This document shows positions 29,399 through 39,731 of a stretch of DNA of 64,000 nucleotides, piece after piece. The stretch comes from Idiomarina piscisalsi (lineage in GTDB: Bacteria > Pseudomonadota > Gammaproteobacteria > Enterobacterales > Alteromonadaceae). The stretch lies in the NCBI RefSeq assembly GCF_003987095.1, contig NZ_PIQA01000011.1:1-64000 (forward strand). Reading direction: 5' to 3'. The notes under the pieces were generated by a model. The model was not told where the DNA came from. It searched no databases and saw nothing but the letters and a program-made list of their open reading frames with translations. Position 1 is the stretch's first letter; each line of letters starts with the position of its first letter. The translations under genes and the position numbers were made by a program.

Positions 29399-30708
29399 TG
29401 GATAAACTCGATATTTATATGAACGGGCTACTGGTCGGTGAGCTGCACCGTAGTAACTCTGGCGCCCACCGTTTTAACTACAGTCTAAACTGGCTCGAGA
29501 CACCGGGCGCCCGCCCCATTTCGTTATCAATGCCTCTAACAAGGAACGCCTACGAAGGTCCTGAAGCCATCAACTTTTTCGATAACCTTCTGCCCGATAG
29601 CCAGGAAGTTAGAGACAGGATTGTTGCACGCTACCGAGCCGACTCGAAACAACCTTTCGATCTTCTCAAAGCAGTAGGCCGAGATACAGTAGGCGCTTTA
29701 CAGTTTTACCCTCAAGGGGAACAACCTGGCAATATAAAGACAATAAACTACCAGCCTCTGAATGACAGCGAGCTAGAAAAGGTTCTTCTCGGCTATCAGT
29801 CAAAGGCACCGCTTGGCATGGTGGATGAGCTCAATGACTTTCGTATATCTATAGCTGGTGCACAAGAGAAAACTGCGTTACTTAAAATAGATGATAAATG
29901 GTGTATTCCCGAAGGAGCTACACCGACAAGCCACATCATCAAGCTACCTATCGGCAAGATCCAAGGAGCAGACCATACTATCGACTTATCCGACAGCGTT
30001 GAAAATGAGCTGCTGTGTCTGGAAATCGCCAGAGAATTCGGTTTCGACGTGCCCGCTTGTGAGATTGTTAACACAGGTAAGGTAAAAGCTCTGGCCGTAG
30101 AGCGCTTCGATCGCAAATATTCCAGTGATAAATCCTGGCTCATGTGCCTGCCGCAAGAGGATTACTGTCAGGTACTTAGCTGTCCTTCTGCTCGAAAGTA
30201 CGAGTCTGACGGCGGTCCGTCCATAGCGCAAATTATGAAGCACTTACAAAGCTCTTCTAACTCTCACAAAGACAGAAGAACTTTTATGGCAGCACAGGTG
30301 CTATTTTTTCTGCTAGGCGCAACCGACGGGCACTCTAAAAACTTTTCTGTGTTTATAGAGCCAGAAGGTGGTTTCAAATTAACTCCGCTTTACGACATTC
30401 TTTCGGCGTACCCAGCAGTCGGCGGTCAAAGTTTTCATTTGAGAGACTTAAAACTGGCGATGACACTTAAAGGCTCAAAAGGTCGAAAGTCAAAGCTTTT
30501 CCAGATTTACGGGCGTCATTTCATCAGTTCGGCAAAGGAAGCGCAGTACAGCCTAAAAGAGATGCAGGACATTCTTAAGCTAATGCATGCAAGCACAGAT
30601 AACGTGATTGAAAAGGTTAGTAAGCGCTTACCCAAACACTTTCCAATGAAAGTTGCAGAGCCTATTTTTGAAGGTCTTAGTCGTAGAAAAGAGAGACTTA
30701 TTAGCTGA
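29398..30708 (+). CDS. hipA: HipA-like serine/threonine kinase toxin
   Basis: In E. coli, HipA phosphorylates glutamyl-tRNA synthetase, causing growth arrest and persistence. This 436-residue protein (E. coli 440) has an N-terminal couple domain, the autophosphorylation site SIAGAQEKTA (Ser151, like E. coli Ser150), AVERFDRK, the catalytic GATDGHSKN (Asp310, like Asp309) and metal-binding LYDILS (Asp333, like Asp332). All key residues are present, so it looks active. A GTG at 29392 is in frame; the ATG at 29398 overlaps the hipB stop. It ends 15 bases from a tRNA-Gly. Confidence 0.93.
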   Translation: MDKLDIYMNGLLVGELHRSNSGAHRFNYSLNWLETPGARPISLSMPLTRNAYEGPEAINFFDNLLPDSQEVRDRIVARYRADSKQPFDLLKAVGRDTVGALQFYPQGEQPGNIKTINYQPLNDSELEKVLLGYQSKAPLGMVDELNDFRISIAGAQEKTALLKIDDKWCIPEGATPTSHIIKLPIGKIQGADHTIDLSDSVENELLCLEIAREFGFDVPACEIVNTGKVKALAVERFDRKYSSDKSWLMCLPQEDYCQVLSCPSARKYESDGGPSIAQIMKHLQSSSNSHKDRRTFMAAQVLFFLLGATDGHSKNFSVFIEPEGGFKLTPLYDILSAYPAVGGQSFHLRDLKLAMTLKGSKGRKSKLFQIYGRHFISSAKEAQYSLKEMQDILKLMHASTDNVIEKVSKRLPKHFPMKVAEPIFEGLSRRKERLIS

Positions 30709-30723
30709 CTTTTAGATAAAACT

Positions 30724-30799
30724 TGGAGCGGGAAACGAGATTCGAACTCGCGACCCCAACCTTGGCAAGGTTGTGCTCTACCAGCTGAGCTATTCCCGC
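30724..30799 (-). tRNA. glyT: tRNA-Gly (anticodon GCC), copy 2 of the transcript
   Basis: 76 bases with the CCA end encoded (30724-30726 on the minus strand). Acceptor stem GCGGGAA pairs with TTCCCGC; the anticodon GCC lies at 30764-30766 and the T-loop GTTCGAATC is normal. It is identical to the copy at 30838-30913 and is the promoter-distal one. hipA ends 15 bases beyond its 3' end. Confidence 0.98.
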
Positions 30800-30837
30800 G
30801 TATTGGTACTTTTGCAGTATCCTGGAAAGTCTGACGT

Positions 30838-30913
30838 TGGAGCGGGAAACGAGATTCGAACTCGCGACCCCAACCTTGGCAAGGTTGTGCTCTACCAGCT
30901 GAGCTATTCCCGC
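30838..30913 (-). tRNA. glyT: tRNA-Gly (anticodon GCC), copy 1 of the transcript
   Basis: Same 76-base sequence as the neighbour, with encoded CCA. The spacer between the two is 38 bases, so both should be cut from one precursor. In E. coli, tRNA-Gly(GCC) genes are also found beside orn. Confidence 0.98.
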
Positions 30914-30931
30914 TTCGTCAGTGCGGCGTGT

Positions 30932-30959
30932 ATTCTACTGATACCACCGATAAGGTCAA
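30932..30959 (-). promoter_or_regulatory. Sigma-70 promoter of the tRNA-Gly pair
   Basis: On the minus strand: TTGACC (30954-30959), 16-base spacer, TAGAAT (30932-30937), followed by a GC-rich discriminator ACACGCCGC, typical of stringently controlled tRNA promoters. Confidence 0.8.
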
Positions 30960-30981
30960 TAGTTTTTGCGCCGCAATTGGC

Positions 30982-31533
30982 TTATTTGCTGAAAAAATGT
31001 TCTCTATAATGCTTCAGCTCATCGATAGACTCGCGAATATCTGCCAGGGCTTCGTGCGCACCGGACTTTTTGAAGCTATCCGCTACTTCTGGCTGCCAGC
31101 GCTTTGCCAGTTCTTTTAACGTGCTCACATCGAGGTTTCGGTAATGGAAAAACGCTTCGAGATCCGGCATGTGACGGGCTAAGAAGCGACGATCCTGGCA
31201 GATACTGTTACCACACATAGGCGATACGCCGGCATCGATATGCTGCTGCAAAAACTCAATGGTTGCTGCCGCTGCGGTGCGCTCGTTATGCTGACTTTTT
31301 TGCACGCGTTCGACGAGACCTGAGCCGGTATGAGTTTTCACATTCCAGGCGTCCATGCGATCGAGGTATTTCTTGGGTTGATGAACCGCAATAACCGGGC
31401 CTTCGGCAATTGTATTGAGTTCAGCGTCTGTAACAATAGTCGCTACCTCAATAATGTGATGCTCTTCCGGCACCAAGCCGGTCATTTCTAAGTCTATCCA
31501 AATTAAGCGTTGTTTCTTATCGTCTTCAGCCAT
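30982..31533 (-). CDS. orn: Oligoribonuclease Orn
   Basis: 3'-5' exonuclease that degrades 2-5-nucleotide RNAs, including pGpG from c-di-GMP turnover, and is essential in many gammaproteobacteria. The 183 residues contain the DEDDh motifs: IDLEMTGL (Asp, Glu), the central [11 protein letters not shown] (Asp) and [12 protein letters not shown] (His, Asp). It is divergent from rsgA with 69 bases between. The run tRNA-Gly, orn, rsgA, psd matches E. coli. It supplies the final step for the c-di-GMP enzymes seen elsewhere in the window. Confidence 0.98.
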   Translation of the reverse strand: MAEDDKKQRLIWIDLEMTGLVPEEHHIIEVATIVTDAELNTIAEGPVIAVHQPKKYLDRMDAWNVKTHTGSGLVERVQKSQHNERTAAAATIEFLQQHIDAGVSPMCGNSICQDRRFLARHMPDLEAFFHYRNLDVSTLKELAKRWQPEVADSFKKSGAHEALADIRESIDELKHYREHFFSK

Positions 31534-31602
31534 TACCCTGCTCTCTCAATGCAATTTGTTGTATGATAGCGTCATTTAAAGCTCGACAACAGGTTATCCC
31601 GA

Positions 31603-32646
31603 TTGGCAAAACGCAAACGTCTCAATAAAGGTCAGCAGCGCCGTGTGTCGGCGAATCAGAAAAAGCGGTTGAAAAATAATGACGTCGAATGGAACGATGG
31701 CCAGCTTAATGCGCCTGAAACAGGCCGTGTCATTAGCCGTTTTGGACAGCACGCTGACATTAGAGATGAGCAGGGCAATACCTATCGTTGTCATATTCGC
31801 CGTGTTGTCGACAGTTTAGTCTGTGGAGACATTGTTCAATGGGCTCGGGCGACGACTGAGCAGCAAGGTATGCAAGGTGTTGTCATCGCGGTACACGAGC
31901 GCCAAAGCCTACTTTCCCGTCCGGACTATTACGACGGCCTGAAACCTGTGGCATCCAATATTGACCAAATTTTTGTCATATCCAGCGTACTGCCGAGCTT
32001 CTCATCACAAATTATTGATCGCTATTTAGTGGCATGCGAAGACATAGGTATTGAGCCTATTATTGTACTTAACAAAGCCGACTTACTCGACAATATCGGG
32101 GACGATGAAAAAGCGCATATTAAGCAACGTTTAGCTGACTATCAGAATATTGGCTACACGGTGCTTCAGGTCAGCAGTACAACCGGCGAAGGGCTTGAAA
32201 TACTTAGGCAACGACTTAAAGACCATGTCTCTATTGTTGTCGGGCAATCCGGTGTCGGGAAGTCGTCGCTGGTCAATCAGCTACTGCCTGAAGTGAACGC
32301 CGAAACTAAACAAGTGTCCGATAATTCCGGACTAGGCCAGCACACAACAACGGTAGCAACCTGGTACGACTTAGCCGAGGGCGGTGCGCTTATCGACTCG
32401 CCCGGTATTCGGGAGTTCTCATTATGGCACCTGGAGCCAGAGCGTGTTGCCTGGTGTTATGTCGACTTTCGTGACTATTTAGGCGGCTGCAAATTCCGGG
32501 ACTGCAAACATGCAGAAGACCCGGCGTGCGCTTTACAAGACGCTGTCAGCAAGAATGCATTGCACGACTGGCGCCTTTCTAATTATCATCGCATTATTGA
32601 AACGATGAAAACACAGAAACCCAGCAGGGTCATTAGAGGTAATTAA
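31603..32646 (+). CDS. rsgA: Ribosome small-subunit GTPase RsgA
   Basis: Circularly permuted GTPase that checks late 30S subunit assembly. The 347 residues have a basic N-terminal tail ([16 protein letters not shown]), an OB domain, the GTPase motifs in the order G4 (NKAD, 157-160), G1 (GQSGVGKS, 214-221), G3 (DSPG), and a C-terminal zinc knuckle ([14 protein letters not shown]). The start is TTG at 31603: the conserved basic tail begins there and no ATG fits. It is followed after 2 bases by psd. Confidence 0.96.
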   Translation: MAKRKRLNKGQQRRVSANQKKRLKNNDVEWNDGQLNAPETGRVISRFGQHADIRDEQGNTYRCHIRRVVDSLVCGDIVQWARATTEQQGMQGVVIAVHERQSLLSRPDYYDGLKPVASNIDQIFVISSVLPSFSSQIIDRYLVACEDIGIEPIIVLNKADLLDNIGDDEKAHIKQRLADYQNIGYTVLQVSSTTGEGLEILRQRLKDHVSIVVGQSGVGKSSLVNQLLPEVNAETKQVSDNSGLGQHTTTVATWYDLAEGGALIDSPGIREFSLWHLEPERVAWCYVDFRDYLGGCKFRDCKHAEDPACALQDAVSKNALHDWRLSNYHRIIETMKTQKPSRVIRGN

Positions 32647-32648
32647 CT

Positions 32649-33539
32649 GTGGCAAAAACCGATAAAGCCAAAATATTTTTTCAGCACATTATGCCGAAGC
32701 ATCTTATTTCCCGCTTGATGGGAAAATTTGCAGCAGCCCGTGCCGGATGGTTCACACAAGCATTCATTCGTTGGTTTATCCGTCAATACAAAATTGATAT
32801 GAGTGAGGCTATTGAAGAGTCGCCACAAGCGTATAAAACCTTTAATGACTTTTTCACGCGTCGCCTGAAACCCGAACTAAGACCATTAAAGGCGGATGAT
32901 AACGAGTTGGCCCATCCGGTAGACGGTTCAGTCAGTCAGCTTGGCGAGATTAAAGACGGACGTATATTTCAGGCCAAAGGTCACGACTACTCGCTGCAAG
33001 AGTTGCTAGGCGGCAGCGAAGAAGACGCCAAACCGTTTATGAATGGCGATTTCGCGACCATTTATCTGGCACCGAAAGACTACCATCGTATTCATATGCC
33101 ATGCGACGGCGTGCTCAAGAAAATGATTTACGTACCGGGTGACTTATATTCGGTTAACCCGCTCACAGCGGCCAATGTCCCCAACTTATTTGCGCGTAAT
33201 GAGCGTGTTGTGGCCATTTTTGACACAGAAGTTGGCCCCATGTCGATGGTTCTGGTTGGCGCCACTATTGTTGCCAGTATTGGTACAGTCTGGTCCGGCA
33301 CTGTGACACCGCCAACTGGTGGACGCATTCAAAGCTGGTCTTATCCGGCATCTGGCCCTGCTGCTATACACCTTAAGAAAGGTGAAGAAATGGGTCACTT
33401 CAAATTAGGCTCGACCGTGGTACTGACGTTTGCCAAGGATGCTATAGAATTTGACGATGACCTTGAGCCTCGCTCTACAACTCGCATGGGTGAGGTCATG
33501 GCAAAAATAAAAGCAGAAACTAAAGAGAGTGACGATTGA
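32649..33539 (+). CDS. psd: Phosphatidylserine decarboxylase proenzyme
   Basis: Makes phosphatidylethanolamine in the inner membrane. The 296-residue proenzyme should cut itself at the LGST motif between Gly254 and Ser255 to form the pyruvoyl group, giving alpha and beta chains. DYHRIHMP carries the conserved histidine and the N-terminus is helical and amphipathic. The start is GTG at 32649, 2 bases after the rsgA stop. Its stop overlaps the TTG start of the phosphodiesterase gene, suggesting a lipid-metabolism operon. Confidence 0.96.
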   Translation: MAKTDKAKIFFQHIMPKHLISRLMGKFAAARAGWFTQAFIRWFIRQYKIDMSEAIEESPQAYKTFNDFFTRRLKPELRPLKADDNELAHPVDGSVSQLGEIKDGRIFQAKGHDYSLQELLGGSEEDAKPFMNGDFATIYLAPKDYHRIHMPCDGVLKKMIYVPGDLYSVNPLTAANVPNLFARNERVVAIFDTEVGPMSMVLVGATIVASIGTVWSGTVTPPTGGRIQSWSYPASGPAAIHLKKGEEMGHFKLGSTVVLTFAKDAIEFDDDLEPRSTTRMGEVMAKIKAETKESDD

Positions 33540-34264
33540 TTTTATGGGCTCACCGGGGTGCAAGTTACGAAGCTCCGGAAAACACGCTAGCGGCCTTTAC
33601 GCGCGCCATGGACTCAGGTGTCCATGGCATTGAGCTCGATGTTTACGGCATTGACGGCGAGCGCTTCGTCTTTCATGACCGCTACCTCGAGCGCCTCACC
33701 GCAACGCCTGGTCGCTTAAAAGACTTATCTGCCGAGCAAATAAAGCATCTAAAAATATTTGGACAGCAACCCATACCGACTCTACGCGATGCCCTCAAAC
33801 ACATTAATGGCCACTGTCATGTGAACATTGAGCTAAAAGGCGACATCCCGACCCGTGAGCTACTAAAAGACGTCGATTACGCACTGACTCATACGAGTTT
33901 CTCCCAAGACCAACTCTTGTTTTCATCGTTTAATCATCATTGGCTGCAACGTCTTAAAAAGCGTCGCCCTGACGCCCTTATTGGCGCTTTAAGTGCCAGC
34001 TGTCCGTTAACTTACTGCCAGTTTGCAGAGGATCTTAATGCTTATTCCGCCCACTTTGCTGTGGACTTTGTAACTAAAGGGCTGGTCAAAGACGGACATA
34101 AACGGGGGCTTCAGGTGTATGTCTACACGGTCGATGAACAACACGATATCGAAGAGCTGCACGAAATGGGCGTTGATGGCATTTTCACGAACCATCCAAG
34201 CTTTGCACAAAATGTCATTGCCGGCTTAACGACTGCCGGCAATGATCCTATCTTGCACTATTAA
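33536..34264 (+). CDS. Glycerophosphodiester phosphodiesterase
   Basis: Hydrolyses glycerophosphodiesters from phospholipid breakdown to glycerol-3-phosphate and an alcohol. The 242 residues show the family core [16 protein letters not shown] (catalytic His, Glu), [16 protein letters not shown] (Asp, His) and NIELKG, and no signal peptide, like cytosolic UgpQ. The start is TTG at 33536, overlapping the psd stop by 4 bases; no other start precedes the catalytic HRGA. It is convergent with the RND gene, again with a 4-base overlap. Confidence 0.92.
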   Translation: MILWAHRGASYEAPENTLAAFTRAMDSGVHGIELDVYGIDGERFVFHDRYLERLTATPGRLKDLSAEQIKHLKIFGQQPIPTLRDALKHINGHCHVNIELKGDIPTRELLKDVDYALTHTSFSQDQLLFSSFNHHWLQRLKKRRPDALIGALSASCPLTYCQFAEDLNAYSAHFAVDFVTKGLVKDGHKRGLQVYVYTVDEQHDIEELHEMGVDGIFTNHPSFAQNVIAGLTTAGNDPILHY

Positions 34265-37200
34265 CTGTGGTGATCCGGATACTCTTCCTGCATTGACTCC
34301 AGCTTACGCGTAATTGCCATCGGTGAACTGGTCTTCTGAGCCAGTGCAATGTAAAGCGCAGGAATAACGAACAAGGTTAAGAACGCCGATACCGCCACAC
34401 CGGCAAAGATTACCGTACCAATAACCTGACGGCTTTCAGCGCCAGGCCCTGAGCCGAGAATAAGCGGCATAGCACTCATGAGAGTCGTGAATGCTGTCAT
34501 CACAATAGGACGCAAACGCTGACGCGAAGCCCGCAGAACAGCCTCTTTAAACTCGACACCGGAGTCGCGCAGCTGGTTCGCAAATTCAACGATCAGAATA
34601 CCGTTTTTCGCAGCCAAACCAATGAGCATGACAATACCAATTTGGCTATAAATATTGATACTCATGCCCGTTACGTAAAGGCCAATGAGGGCACCTACAA
34701 TCGCCATTGGAACCGCCAGCATTATGACCAACGGATGTATAAAGCTCTCAAACTGAGCGGCGAGTACCAGGAAAGTAATCACCAGCGCTAAGCCGAATAC
34801 AAAGACGATAGAGCTGCCACTTTCTTTATAAAGCTGCGATTCACCTTTGTAGTCAATAGAAACGTCTTCAGGCAACTTCTCCTGAACCACCCCTTCCAGA
34901 TAACTCAAGGCTTCACCCAGCGAGTAACCGTCCGCCAGGTTCGCTTCTATAGTCACACTGCGCATACGATTATAACGGTTCAGTCGCGCTGAAGTTGCCT
35001 GCTCAGTAATGCTGACTAAGTTTGAGAGCGGTATGAGCTCATCACTTTTGCGCGAACGCACATAGATATTATCGATAGCGCTTGGGCTGCGATAGTCTGC
35101 TTTCTCACCTTCGAGCATAACGTCATACTCTTCACCTCTATCGAGATACGTGGTGACACGGCGCTGCCCCAGCACGGACTGTAGCGTAATACCAATATCC
35201 TGAACCGACACACCTAAGTCTGCCGCACTGGCTTCATCCACTTCAATAAGCAGTTGCGGCAACGTTTCTTTATAGTCGCTGTCCAGGTTTTGCAAACCCG
35301 GGTTTGTTGACGCTTCTTCTATAACTATATCGCGAAACTCCGCTAGGCGCTCATACGTATTACCTTGTAATACAAACTGTACCGGTCGACCACCGCCACC
35401 ACTAATACCGCTGCGCATGAAAGCGAATGCCTGAACGCCAACGACAGAGTCTAATTGCTCTCGCATTTCTTCCATTAAGTCAAAGCTTGACCAGTCACGT
35501 TCATCAAATGGCACAGCACCAACAATCGCGATACCGGCACTGCCGCCCCAGCCCGGCGCACGGACAATTAAGCGATCGATTTTGCCTTCGTCAATATATG
35601 GCAGAAGTATTTGCTCAATTTCATCCATGTGTCGTGAGCTCGACTCAAAGCTGGCGCCTTCAGCACTGTTTACGCGAATATAAAAGGTACCGCGGTCTTC
35701 CGGTGGTGCAAACTCTTGTGGAATAAAGCTAAACAAACCGTAAGCAACAACACCTGACATTACAACTAAAACTACCGCCATTAGCGGGCGCTTAACGCTT
35801 TTTTCAAGAATGTTGCCGTAGCCTTTTTCCAGCCAGTTAAAGGTCGCATCAAAAGCCCGACCAAACTTACTGGTTCGCTCTTTTTTGCTGAGTACTTTAG
35901 AGCTCAACATAGGGGTTAGCGTCAGTGCCGCAATGCTTGAGAAAGCGACCGCTGCAGCTATGGCCAAGGCAAACTCGGTGAAAAGCTTACCAATATTACC
36001 TTCCAGAAACGCCAGCGGTACAAACACGGAAATAAGCACTAACGTCGTTGCTATAACGGCAAAGCCAACTTCTCGCGCACCTCGATAAGCGGCCAGCAAA
36101 GGCGGCTCGCCTTCTTCGATACGTCGGTAAATGTTCTCTAACACGACAATGGAGTCATCAACCACAAGACCTATCGCCAACACCAGTGCCAGCAGAGTCA
36201 GAAGGTTGATAGAAAAGCCCAAGGCAAAAAGTACTATGTAAGAGGCAACTATGGCGACAGGTACCGTTAACGCCGGAACTATGGTCGCCCGTACATTCCC
36301 CAAAAACAGGTAAATCACGACAATAACCAGCGACATAGCTACGGCTAAGGTGTTGTACACCTCATCCACTGACCCCTGTATGAATATCGATGAGTCGTAG
36401 CTTGGCGCCAAATACATGGTTTCCGGAAGTGTTTCCTGTATATTCTCCATTTCCCGGTGAACATTATTCACCACTTCCAGCGTATTGCCCTTAGACTGTT
36501 TAATGATGCCAATACCGACCATATTCACGCCATTACCACGGAAGTCGGTTTTATCATCCTCGGCGCCGAGTTCGACCCGGGCAACCTCCCCTAAACGAAC
36601 AAGGTAACCATCATCGCCCTGACGTATTACTAGGTTTTTAAAGTCTTCCGGCGTTAAATAGGTTCTTGCCATCCGAACCGAAAACTCGCGGTCTGTTGAC
36701 TCAACCTCACCGGCGGGTAACTCAACATTCTCTTCGCGCAATCGGTTTACAATGTCGGTCACTGTCACACGCCGTGCCGCCATCGCATCGCGGTCTAGCC
36801 AAACACGCATGGCATAACGGCGATCACCACCGATTACCACTCGCGCTACCCCATCAGCGACCGACAGCCTGTCCACGATGTACCGCTCAGCGTAGTCGGT
36901 CAGCTCAAGAATGGACATGCTTTCACTGCGCAGGTTGTACCAAACGACCGTACTTTCGTCGCTGGAGGCTTTTGACACTTCAGGCGGGTCGGCCTCTTCA
37001 GGCAGGTTATCGAGTACACGCGACACGCGCTCACGAACGTCATTCGATGCTGCATCAATGTCACGGGTTAAATTAAACTCGATACTGATACGCGAACGGC
37101 CATTACTGCTGCTGGAGCTGATATTTTTAATGCCCTCAATGCCACTGATGCGATCTTCCACAAGCTGAGTAACTTGCGTTTCCACCACTTCGGCGGAGGC

Positions 37201-37359
37201 TCCCGGGTAGTCGGTATCAATTGAGACAATTGGGCGATCGATATCAGGGTATTCACGCAACGGCAGCATCGTGAACGCAACAATACCAAACACCAATAAA
37301 AGTATGTTTAGAACCGTCGCAAATACCGGACGTTTAACAGAGAGATCAGACAACAACAT
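34261..37359 (-). CDS. RND multidrug efflux permease (AcrB-like)
   Basis: A 1032-residue inner-membrane proton/drug antiporter of the hydrophobe/amphiphile efflux family. It has 12 predicted membrane segments, two large periplasmic loops and the proton-relay Asp pair in GLVVDDSIVVLENIYRR (near residue 405), with a second-half block LAAKNGILIVEFANQL. It forms a two-gene operon with the adaptor (3-base gap). No outer-membrane channel gene is in the run, so it likely uses a TolC made elsewhere. Substrate unknown. Confidence 0.95.
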   Translation of the reverse strand: MLLSDLSVKRPVFATVLNILLLVFGIVAFTMLPLREYPDIDRPIVSIDTDYPGASAEVVETQVTQLVEDRISGIEGIKNISSSSSNGRSRISIEFNLTRDIDAASNDVRERVSRVLDNLPEEADPPEVSKASSDESTVVWYNLRSESMSILELTDYAERYIVDRLSVADGVARVVIGGDRRYAMRVWLDRDAMAARRVTVTDIVNRLREENVELPAGEVESTDREFSVRMARTYLTPEDFKNLVIRQGDDGYLVRLGEVARVELGAEDDKTDFRGNGVNMVGIGIIKQSKGNTLEVVNNVHREMENIQETLPETMYLAPSYDSSIFIQGSVDEVYNTLAVAMSLVIVVIYLFLGNVRATIVPALTVPVAIVASYIVLFALGFSINLLTLLALVLAIGLVVDDSIVVLENIYRRIEEGEPPLLAAYRGAREVGFAVIATTLVLISVFVPLAFLEGNIGKLFTEFALAIAAAVAFSSIAALTLTPMLSSKVLSKKERTSKFGRAFDATFNWLEKGYGNILEKSVKRPLMAVVLVVMSGVVAYGLFSFIPQEFAPPEDRGTFYIRVNSAEGASFESSSRHMDEIEQILLPYIDEGKIDRLIVRAPGWGGSAGIAIVGAVPFDERDWSSFDLMEEMREQLDSVVGVQAFAFMRSGISGGGGRPVQFVLQGNTYERLAEFRDIVIEEASTNPGLQNLDSDYKETLPQLLIEVDEASAADLGVSVQDIGITLQSVLGQRRVTTYLDRGEEYDVMLEGEKADYRSPSAIDNIYVRSRKSDELIPLSNLVSITEQATSARLNRYNRMRSVTIEANLADGYSLGEALSYLEGVVQEKLPEDVSIDYKGESQLYKESGSSIVFVFGLALVITFLVLAAQFESFIHPLVIMLAVPMAIVGALIGLYVTGMSINIYSQIGIVMLIGLAAKNGILIVEFANQLRDSGVEFKEAVLRASRQRLRPIVMTAFTTLMSAMPLILGSGPGAESRQVIGTVIFAGVAVSAFLTLFVIPALYIALAQKTSSPMAITRKLESMQEEYPDHHS

Positions 37360-37362
37360 AAA

Positions 37363-38418
37363 TTACTCTCCCTGAACGGATACTGGAATTCCGTCGCGAA
37401 GGCGGACAATACCTTCAATAATGACTTTCTCGCCAGGCTTAAGACCATCAGTGACCTCAACAATCCCCGGCTTTCTGCGACCAATGGTCACTTCTTTCTG
37501 GCGGGCTCTGTTGTCAGGAGTTAACACATAGACATACTGGCGGTTTTGAATAGGAACCAACGCCTTTTCCGGAAGCAACATCGCTTCGTCAATGCTGCGC
37601 AGTAGCGTAATTTGCAAAAGCATACCCGGACGCAAACGCTCATCATCGTTGTCTATTTTGGCACGAACACGCACAGCTCTGGTTACCGGATCAATGCGTG
37701 AATCAATGCTGGTAATGCGTCCGCTAAAAAGTTCTCCCGGGTATGCCCGGCTGCGCGCCATCACTTCCTGACCAACTGCTATGCTGGCAAAGAAACGTTC
37801 TGGCACACTGAAATCAATTTTTATCGGTTTAATGTCGTCTAACGTTGTGAAGACATCGCCCGGGCTTACTAAAGATCCAGGGCTTACCTGGCGGATACCT
37901 ACGCGTCCTGAGAACGGAGCGTAGACTTTCATTTCTCGTAACGTGGCTTCTGCGACTTCTAAGTCTGCCTGTAAACCGTTAACTTTAACCTGCTGTTCAT
38001 CATACTGCTGCTGCGAAGCTGCATTCCCTCGGCGCAATTCACTCACTCGATCAAGTTGTCGCTTGGCTTCTTCTAAACTGAACTTAATTTGTTGAACACG
38101 AGCCACTTCTTTGCGGGCGTTAAGCTCAGCTAAAAGCTGACCCTCTTTTACCAGGTCACCGCTATCGAAGTATATTTTCTCGACGACGTCTTGTGTCTGC
38201 GCAGTAATTTCCACGGTTTCATTGGCCATAGCAGTACCTAAAGCCTCAATGGTATCCCGAAACTCACTGACCTCTGCCTGCTGCACCTTTACCGGCACGG
38301 CCTGCTGCCCCCCCTGCTCTACCACTTCTTTTGGCGGAAACCCAAATAAGTAAATTGCTGCCGCTAATAAAACGACAACCACAATGGTAATTGGGTTAAT
38401 CCAGCTACGTTTCGCCAT
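37363..38418 (-). CDS. RND efflux periplasmic adaptor (membrane-fusion protein)
   Basis: A 351-residue adaptor linking the permease to a TolC-type channel. It has an N-terminal membrane anchor (about residues 9-27), a split barrel-sandwich lipoyl domain (VEITAQTQDVVEKIYFDSGDLV and AEATLREMKVYAPFSGRVG), an alpha-hairpin between them and a beta-barrel. There is no lipobox. The first in-frame start is at 38457, but the ATG at 38418 follows AGAGGT and gives a sensible anchor. Co-transcribed with the permease. Confidence 0.94.
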   Translation of the reverse strand: MAKRSWINPITIVVVVLLAAAIYLFGFPPKEVVEQGGQQAVPVKVQQAEVSEFRDTIEALGTAMANETVEITAQTQDVVEKIYFDSGDLVKEGQLLAELNARKEVARVQQIKFSLEEAKRQLDRVSELRRGNAASQQQYDEQQVKVNGLQADLEVAEATLREMKVYAPFSGRVGIRQVSPGSLVSPGDVFTTLDDIKPIKIDFSVPERFFASIAVGQEVMARSRAYPGELFSGRITSIDSRIDPVTRAVRVRAKIDNDDERLRPGMLLQITLLRSIDEAMLLPEKALVPIQNRQYVYVLTPDNRARQKEVTIGRRKPGIVEVTDGLKPGEKVIIEGIVRLRDGIPVSVQGE

Positions 38419-38470
38419 GTTGACCTCTAAAAGCTTGTGTCCAACGGTTTTAAACATAGCTTATTGTACG

Positions 38471-38494
38471 AAAAACACCGCCATTAAGGCGGTG
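38471..38494 (-). terminator. Rho-independent terminator after hemE
   Basis: On the minus strand: stem CACCGCC (38488-38494), a 5-base loop, stem GGCGGTG (38476-38482), then five T (38471-38475). It separates hemE from the efflux operon. Confidence 0.9.
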
Positions 38495-38566
38495 CACTTA
38501 ACGAGGATTATCGGTCTTTAATCGCAAATTCAGTATTTTAAATATGATTTAACGGGTGTCAGCTAT

Positions 38567-39646
38567 TCAAAGCGACTCCTTATGGTACATCGGACTGTGT
38601 TTATGAATCGCATCAATAAACGCTTTCGCATGCTCCGGATTTACTTCCGGATGAATACCATGCCCTAAATTAAACACATGACCATCCCCGTGACCAAAGC
38701 TTTCAAGTATTGTCTGAACCTCTTGTTCAATGCGCTCAGGCGAGGCGTACAAAACGCTCGGATCCATATTTCCCTGCAGGGCAACTTGTCCGCCAACGCG
38801 AGCTCGCGCGTCTGATAAATCGGTTGTCCAATCAACTCCCAGAGCATCGGCTCCGGACGCCGCCATTGCCTCTAACCACTGACCACCATTCTTAGTAAAT
38901 AACGTCACTGGCACCTTGCGCCCGTCGGCTTCGCGCGTCAGTCCTTTTACAATTTTTTCCATGTAGGCTAGCGAGAACTCTTTGTAGTCTCGTGGTGACA
39001 ACACGCCGCCCCAGGTGTCGAAAATCATAACCGACTGCGCCCCTGCGGCTATTTGCGCGTTCAAATATTGAGTGACAGAGTCAGCCAGTACATTCAGCAG
39101 GTGGTGCATGGCTTCGGGCTCTGCAAACATTAGCTGCTTAACTTTGGAAAAGTTTTTAGTGCTGCCGCCTTCGACCATATAAGTCGCCAGCGTCCATGGG
39201 CTGCCGGAAAAACCTATCAGAGGCACTTCACCTTGCAGTTCACGGCGAATCATTCTAACCGCATCCATGACATAGCCCAGCTCATCTTCCATGTCAGGTA
39301 CTGACAAGTTTTTTATCGCCGCCATGTCTCTGACTGGATTTTTAAACTTAGGTCCTTCACCCGCTTCAAAATACAGCCCAAGGCCCATAGCATCAGGAAT
39401 AGTGAGAATGTCGCTGAATAAAATAGCTGCATCTAAATCAAAACGGCGTAGCGGCTGCAGAGTGACTTCGCACGCCAGCTCCGTATTACGACAAAGCGAC
39501 ATAAAGTCGCCAGCTTCGGCCCGAACTTCTTTGTATTCAGGTAAATAGCGCCCTGCCTGACGCATCATCCAAACTGGCGTCCGGTCAACAGGTTGCTTCA
39601 ATAATGCGCGAAGATAACGATCATTTTTTAATGCTGGGGCCGTCAT
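38567..39646 (-). CDS. hemE: Uroporphyrinogen decarboxylase
   Basis: Heme pathway enzyme converting uroporphyrinogen III to coproporphyrinogen III. The 359 residues show the start signature [15 protein letters not shown] (substrate-binding Arg), [10 protein letters not shown] (catalytic Asp), [13 protein letters not shown], and [15 protein letters not shown] near the C-terminus. It stands next to nudC and rsd as in E. coli. The ATG at 39646 fits the family. Confidence 0.98.
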   Translation of the reverse strand: MTAPALKNDRYLRALLKQPVDRTPVWMMRQAGRYLPEYKEVRAEAGDFMSLCRNTELACEVTLQPLRRFDLDAAILFSDILTIPDAMGLGLYFEAGEGPKFKNPVRDMAAIKNLSVPDMEDELGYVMDAVRMIRRELQGEVPLIGFSGSPWTLATYMVEGGSTKNFSKVKQLMFAEPEAMHHLLNVLADSVTQYLNAQIAAGAQSVMIFDTWGGVLSPRDYKEFSLAYMEKIVKGLTREADGRKVPVTLFTKNGGQWLEAMAASGADALGVDWTTDLSDARARVGGQVALQGNMDPSVLYASPERIEQEVQTILESFGHGDGHVFNLGHGIHPEVNPEHAKAFIDAIHKHSPMYHKESL

Positions 39647-39731
39647 AACTCATCCATTTTTACAAAATTCTGGCGCGCATTTTAGCAGTGCATGCGCACG
39701 CACTCCATGAAAACTTATAGCTAGCCGGTTT

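Noticed and set aside
30724-30913. The 76-base direct repeat as a mobile-element border
   Set aside because: The two copies are complete tRNA-Gly genes with a 38-base spacer, a normal tandem tRNA arrangement.
30773-31009. ORF across the tRNA-Gly genes on the plus strand (GNEIRTRDPNLGKVV)
   Set aside because: It is the well-known false translation of the complementary strand of a tRNA; the region is fully explained by two tRNA-Gly genes and their promoter.
34261-37359. Plus-strand ORFs opposite the RND permease (for example 36666-37076)
   Set aside because: Arg/His-rich composition, no ribosome site, and full overlap with a strongly supported gene.
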